Shown here in pieces: positions 59,094 through 64,000 of a stretch of 64,000 nucleotides of DNA (within the stretch, counting starts at the first letter, position 1; every line of letters begins with the position of its first letter). The DNA is from Tipula vernalis (lineage: Eukaryota > Arthropoda > Insecta > Diptera > Tipulidae), in assembly GCA_958295665.1 (NCBI GenBank), contig OY282559.1, forward strand, positions 272,130,047 through 272,194,046, in the 5' to 3' direction. The notes below the pieces were generated by a model. That model had not been told where the DNA came from. It ran no database searches and worked only from the letters and a program-made list of their open reading frames with translations. The translations under genes and the position numbers were made by a program.

Positions 59094-59490
59094 GGGTGGG
59101 TCATAATTAAGTGAACAATCAAAATGTTGGCACTTTCGTATTTCTTGATATTTGTTAATCCGCTTTGATTTTTTATGAAGTACAGACGGGTATGATTTTT
59201 ATAGAGCGATATACTGTGGAAGACATTTATTTTCAACAAAACAGTACCAAATGTCACAAAACCAAACGTAGTTATTCTCTTGCCGATCTGAAAGCCAACA
59301 TTCGACAAGAAGAAAGCGAACTTTCAACAGAAAGTTTTCAAAATCAAATCAAAACTTACATCAATGCTAGGAGGTGACCATTTACCGGACATAATTTTTT
59401 TTATCTAAGCAACATGAATTGTAATGATGCCAATAAAATGTATCGATCGTAATTCAACAAACAAATTATTCATTTAATTGTGGCCCACCC
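59094..59490 (+). mobile_element. Internally deleted mariner-type remnant
   Basis: A 397-base relic with inverted ends GGGTGGGTCATAATTAAGTG and GGGTGGGCCACAATTAAATG, flanked by TA at both ends. In the middle the plus strand encodes DIYFQQNSTKCHKTKRS, where the catalytic Asp of FQQD is Asn. It then jumps to LADLKANIRQEESELSTESF, normally far downstream, and a C-terminal trace. About two thirds of the element is deleted. Confidence 0.85.
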
Positions 59491-59559
59491 TATATATATT
59501 TTGACGAGAGTTTAATGTTTGATCTTTTAATTAATTTTCCGAATTTATCCATTTTAAGG

Positions 59560-60560
59560 TAATTGCAGAAATTATCGGGTTAAATTACTTCGGTGCACTT
59601 CACATTTACAGTTGCATACCAATTTATCGAAATTCAATTTTCGAACTTCAGTCTATTGAAGGATTTCAATAAACTAAATTTCGCCAATCTATCGAGTTTC
59701 AATTTATCGAATTCAAGCTTGTCGAATTTCAGTCTACCAGAGGATTTCAATCTAATTCCAGTTTGAAGTTTGAATTTCAATCTGCTGAACTTTGTATACT
59801 ATTGAAGGATGTCGACTTATTGAAGTTCACCAATCCAACGAATTTCAATCTATCAAATATTAAAGAGTCGATTTCCAAGCTGTTCTATTGGATTTCAATT
59901 TATCGATTTTGAATTGGCCGAATTTTATTCTACGGAATTTACCCATCTATCGAATTTTTGTCTGTCATATTTTAGTATACCGGAGGATTTGAAACTATAG
60001 AATTTCAATCGGTCGAATGGCAATCTATTGATGGATTTCAATCTATCGAATTTCAATTTATCAAATAACAATCTATCGAATCAATCGAATTTCATTATTT
60101 TTGAATTTAAGCATAACGAATTTCTATATGATAGTTTCTAGTGATCCTTCCAAAACCACCAGTTCGTCCAATTCAATCGACCAAATTTTAATCTAAGGAA
60201 CTTGTCGAATTTCGATTTGTCGACTTTCAGTCTAATGGATTTCTAATTTACCGATTTTCAATTCATCGAATTTTAAACTTCCCGATGCATCAATTTATTA
60301 TATTATTCGGATTTGGGATGATTTGACTGATTGTGAAATGATTCAAAACTCTATGCTTTGACCATAATATGAAAGCCTCTTTTTCTTCTTAAATCAAAAA
60401 TTATAAAATTTCAAATCCAATTTGAATCTACCGACTTTCAGTCTAGCGGAGGACTTCAACATTCAATTTTACCAATCTGTAAAATTTCAATCTATCGAAA
60501 TTTCAATCCATCGAATTTCGATGTTTAGAATTACAACAAGTCAAATTTTAATCAATCGAA
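59560..60560. repeat. Degenerate short tandem repeat, CTATCGAATTTCAAT type
   Basis: Units such as TATCGAATTTCAATCTATCG repeat irregularly, with a period of about 15 or a multiple, over roughly 1 kb. A more ordinary stretch (60110-60420) interrupts them. They do not encode protein. Confidence 0.7.
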
Positions 60561-63189
60561 TTCACCAAACTAGGTACCAGTGAAGGAAAATGGATTTTTT
60601 GAATTGTACAGAAAATTGAAATAATATTGCACTAAGATGACTTGAATTGTACTTACGTTTTTTTTAATGTTTTAAAAATTGTACCCAAAAATTGTAGCTG
60701 CCGTTAAGAGTTCAGTCGCTTCACGATTTTTATTGCAACCTCAAGTTGGTCAAATAATAATTCTTGCAACCAAAGCAGTGCAATCTGCAAATTGTGAGTG
60801 CTTTTGAAGAACTTTTGTTGGTCAGGTTCAAAACAATTTTCGTGATTCATTGTCTTTGATACTCCCGAGGTTAAACAGCAATAATATTCTTAATTCAATT
60901 GCTCTTAAGAAATAAATTAATTATTTAGCGTTCCAATTTGCATCGAATTTTTGTCTGCTTGATTCGTTTGTCTGAAAGCTGCTCAATTAAAGAACTGCCT
61001 TACTTCCTAAGCAGAACCACATAACAAGCTATTTCATCTTTCGATGTCAACAGGAGTTTTTACTCTCTCTGTGGAACATTTAAAATATTCATCCAGTAGC
61101 AAAAAAAAGTTATAGAGACAATAATAAACTTTATCTCGACCAACTATCTTGAGTAGTACAACTTAATTTTTGATCGTCGTTATGGTTTTCGTATAAGCAA
61201 ATCGTGAGGTAATCTTATTTTTGATTGCCTAATTTAAAAATATTGTATTACTGAGGCCAAAGATCCAATAAATTGAAAGAATTAATACCATCATTTAAAC
61301 AGAATTTTATATCCACCAAGCTTGCTCAAGATTCTCAGGTTTACACACCCTAGAAGCAGGTTTTGGACGAACTAATAAATTTTCTCATGAATTTTATCAC
61401 GAACCGCCAAGATTGATGAAAGCGCGCTTCCATCATTCAAACCTTTATAAAAACGTAAAAACGAGGACTCTAAATGATTGAGAACACTTCCCATATTTCC
61501 TATCTCAACTATAATGTCACTGTGCAGAGAATTTTGAAAATTTTTTTTGTTAATTTTTTGGAAACATTTTGTATTAAGTAGTTTTTTGTGAACCTTATAC
61601 TTTTTAAGATATTTGCAAAATAAATTTTCTGGACTTTCGGTTAGCCGATTTGGAGTAAAATTCACTGGGACCTCCCAATTTATCAAAAAAGCTTAAATCT
61701 GAAGTTTCAATTCGATTGGTTAGACCATCTGGGCTGTAGAGAGGACACAGACTGACATTCTGACAGACAGACACCATTTCGAAACCCACTTTTTCGGACT
61801 CAGGGGACCTCACAACAGATAAATCTTTAAAAATCTCAAGGTTCAAAATTTTCATGATTACCATACTTTATTTTACTTATGTAAAAGAAAGTAAAACTTG
61901 TTAGCACTATAATGTTCGGGTTAAGATAAAACCGGTTTTAGTTAAAAAGATTGTTTAAGTCTATTCAAACTCAAACGAGTTTCACTAACAAGCAGCTTAA
62001 CAAACGTTATAGCTTATCAAACAGTTTTAAGACGTTATAAATTATCAAATAGTCTTAATGAGCTTATCGCGCAACGCTTCTTGTTTTGATTTATGCTTTG
62101 CTGTGAAGAATAATTTATCATCGTATTTTCTAAATTAGGAACTGGATTGTAACCAAATACTTTTAATCCAGTTGTTTAACAACCGTCGACGTTTGAAAAT
62201 TACCAATCTGAAATATGTCATTTAAGTAATTGAATAAAAATTTGGAAATTTCCTGGTATGTAATTAATTTTGAGATGAATTTTTATGTTTCTTGATATAA
62301 AAGCTTTCCAAAATTAATCATTTACTGATATTTTGCCCCTTACATATGGATATATTTAATTTAATTGTAAAGGAATTTTGTCTTTTAAATTAGTGAATGA
62401 AACCATATCCAAACTTTGAAAACCATCCTACCAACAAGTAAAATAATTTTATTTTTCGAAAAGAATTTTAACATAAGGAACCAAAATTAACAGTTTCCGA
62501 TTATTTTCAACGATTAAATTTCAATTTTCTATGTAACCTTTCTAATACCTCAAGTACCTACACTTCTCGGATAACCGTTTTAAATTAGGACTTCGGTTGG
62601 TATTTTGAAAAATCTCGTTTATAATGTTAAAATTTGTTCGGCTAACAAGAGTACTGTTTTATTTGTGAAAGATGATCGAAGCCAATTAAAATGTACATAT
62701 AAATTTAATTCTCGAGGTAAAACTATTAAACGAGTCCAAAAAATTATCAATTTCTGAATTTGGAATCGCCACAATGATTATTATGAACATACCGATAAAA
62801 TAAAGATAGGTTTGAGGGAAGGGGGAGGGGGGGGGTCCAGTTTAGTGTAGTTGAATAGCTTTTTCAAAAATATTAAATACGTATTATTTGTTATTCGATG
62901 CGGTATGTACTATGCAAAATATTCTACCGTCCCGGTACATTTTTTTCACCCTGTTTATATATTCATAGTATAGATAGAGTAAAACATAGTACGTAGTAAA
63001 ATAACGGTTTATCGTGTGCAATCCACTCTCATTATTCATTGTAGGCTCTCGAATGAGGAAAAGTAGATATATTTACAAAGTATTGTAGAGCATTTAGGCT
63101 CGAATTCAGAAGGTGATAAGCATAATTCATATAACAACGATAACATGAACCTTAATTTTGATGCTGAGGAATCAGATGTGGAAGTTTTA
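60561..63189. other. Non-coding stretch
   Basis: No gene. At 61740-61900 a run of CAGACAGACA is followed by TTTCGGACTCAGGGGACCTC, which resembles a segment near 24500-24600. A G-rich tract lies at 62820-62836. Small frames at 61372-61864 are not recognisable. Confidence 0.4.
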
Positions 63190-63199
63190 TAATTATTAT

Positions 63200-64000
63200 T
63201 AAAACTTGGTTACAACCACCCAAGGTTCCGCACTCAATGCCACGAAGGGCCCATGGTACAAACGAGTGAGTCTATCCTAAATAGAGAAGCGTGCTGCAGC
63301 CTTAATAAACTGAAGTAGTTTAGGCCTAGGCAAGGAAGACTGCTGAGCTTCCGCAATAGGGCCAGAGTTAAATAATTGCAAAGTAACTCCGTTGAAAGTT
63401 GGATGACTGCATACGAAGTGAATGCGGAGATGTACTTTAAAATGGCCGTGACCAGTAAGAATGGCGATCAAAACTCTCAACTGGCTGAGAGATAAAGCAA
63501 ACCTAGTAGCCCTCAAGTTATGTTCACTAATAAAAAGTTTCACAATGCTCCAGCAACCAGTAGCAAGCCATTGCTGTTTTAATTCACTTATGTTCGGGAC
63601 CGATAAATTTAAACCCAGCCCCAGCTTCTACTAGATAATCAGCAATATCATTGTCCTCAATGCCACTATGGACAGGAACCCATATGATCGTCACTCTATA
63701 ACTTGAACAGAGAAGATGTATAATTTACAGTCCTCAACAAATTTACCTTGATACAGTCAAGGAATTATTCAGCGAATTCAGCACAGATAATCTGTCTGTT
63801 CAGGAAACAAAGTTTTTAGGGCAATGGCTTCCGCTTGAAACACTTTGCAGTACATTCCATAACCAGAACTATTCTCGGAGCGAGAGCCACCAGAAAAGAA
63901 GACCATCGAGTCATGCAAGCTGTCAAGAAAATCCAGTGATCTCCACTGATTTCTCGAAGGTCGTGCGACCACCGAATATAATTTAGTGAAATTGAATTCA
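63200..64000 (-). pseudogene. Non-LTR retrotransposon RNase H domain, decayed
   Basis: Read from 63972 downward, the minus strand gives DSMVFFSGGSRSENSSGYGM, in which the first catalytic Asp of the usual TDGS is Gly. Then come VFQAEAIAL with the Glu, VTIIWVPVHSGIEDNDIADY with the later Asp residues (about 63700), and FKFIGPE. The segment LSQLRVLIAILTGHGHFKVHL (about 63480-63420) is the typical C-terminal continuation. Frames are broken. It belongs to a Jockey- or R1-type ORF2 that may extend beyond the window edge. Confidence 0.75.

Overview
The window is eukaryotic nuclear DNA, almost certainly from an insect. It is AT-rich and gene-poor. The two host genes have short introns of 54 and 66 bases with GT...AG ends and encode insect-type cationic amino acid transporters. 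The rest is a dense mixture of mobile elements typical of a large insect genome: Tc1/mariner, maT, hAT, piggyBac, PIF/Harbinger, Penelope, BEL/Pao and non-LTR elements. I cannot name the species, and I see no tRNA, rRNA or CRISPR.

Layout. 0.5-2.0 kb: BEL/Pao gag and protease remains (minus). 2.2-6.4 kb: two tandem SLC7/CAT transporter genes (minus), the only clear host genes. The upstream copy is conventional and the downstream copy is a diverged paralogue. 6.9-8.7 kb: a foldback element built on a 147-base tandem repeat, with a second, truncated copy at 11.4 kb. 12.5-19.2 kb: a GATGTG hexamer satellite holding a maT (DD37D) element and a Tc1 (DD34E) element at the same TA of a higher-order repeat unit. 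22.2-24.7 kb: a TIR-bounded, low-complexity element with a small MITE inside. 24.9-30.8 kb: a piggyBac transposase split by a Penelope-like retroelement (RT plus GIY-YIG, with a hammerhead-like motif) and by a mariner element.

35.0-35.3 kb: a non-LTR reverse transcriptase scrap. 35.9-38.4 kb: a PIF/Harbinger element with tail-to-tail transposase and MADF genes. 38.5-38.9 kb: 108-base repeats. 41.0-43.5 kb: a BEL/Pao integrase piece interrupted by a mariner element with roughly 350-base inverted repeats. 45.5-46.2 and 47.4-47.9 kb: two long palindromes. 48.1-48.5 kb: a non-LTR scrap. 49.5-56.2 kb: a hAT element with a perfect 8-base target duplication. Inside it sits a 3.9-kb TIR element with a 4-base duplication and a four-exon gene whose product resembles DUF7869/Sola-like transposases. 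59.1 kb: a mariner remnant. 59.6-60.6 kb: a short tandem repeat. 63.2-64.0 kb: an RNase H domain of a non-LTR element (minus).

The most noteworthy unit is the nested element at 51.8-55.7 kb. Its gene is intron-rich, is intact apart from one single-base frameshift, and carries possible acidic catalytic residues. Its subterminal regions hold several copies of a palindromic motif. The host-gene pair suggests duplication and divergence of amino acid transport. Everything else is mobile or repeat DNA, most of it defective, and the nesting gives a relative insertion history.
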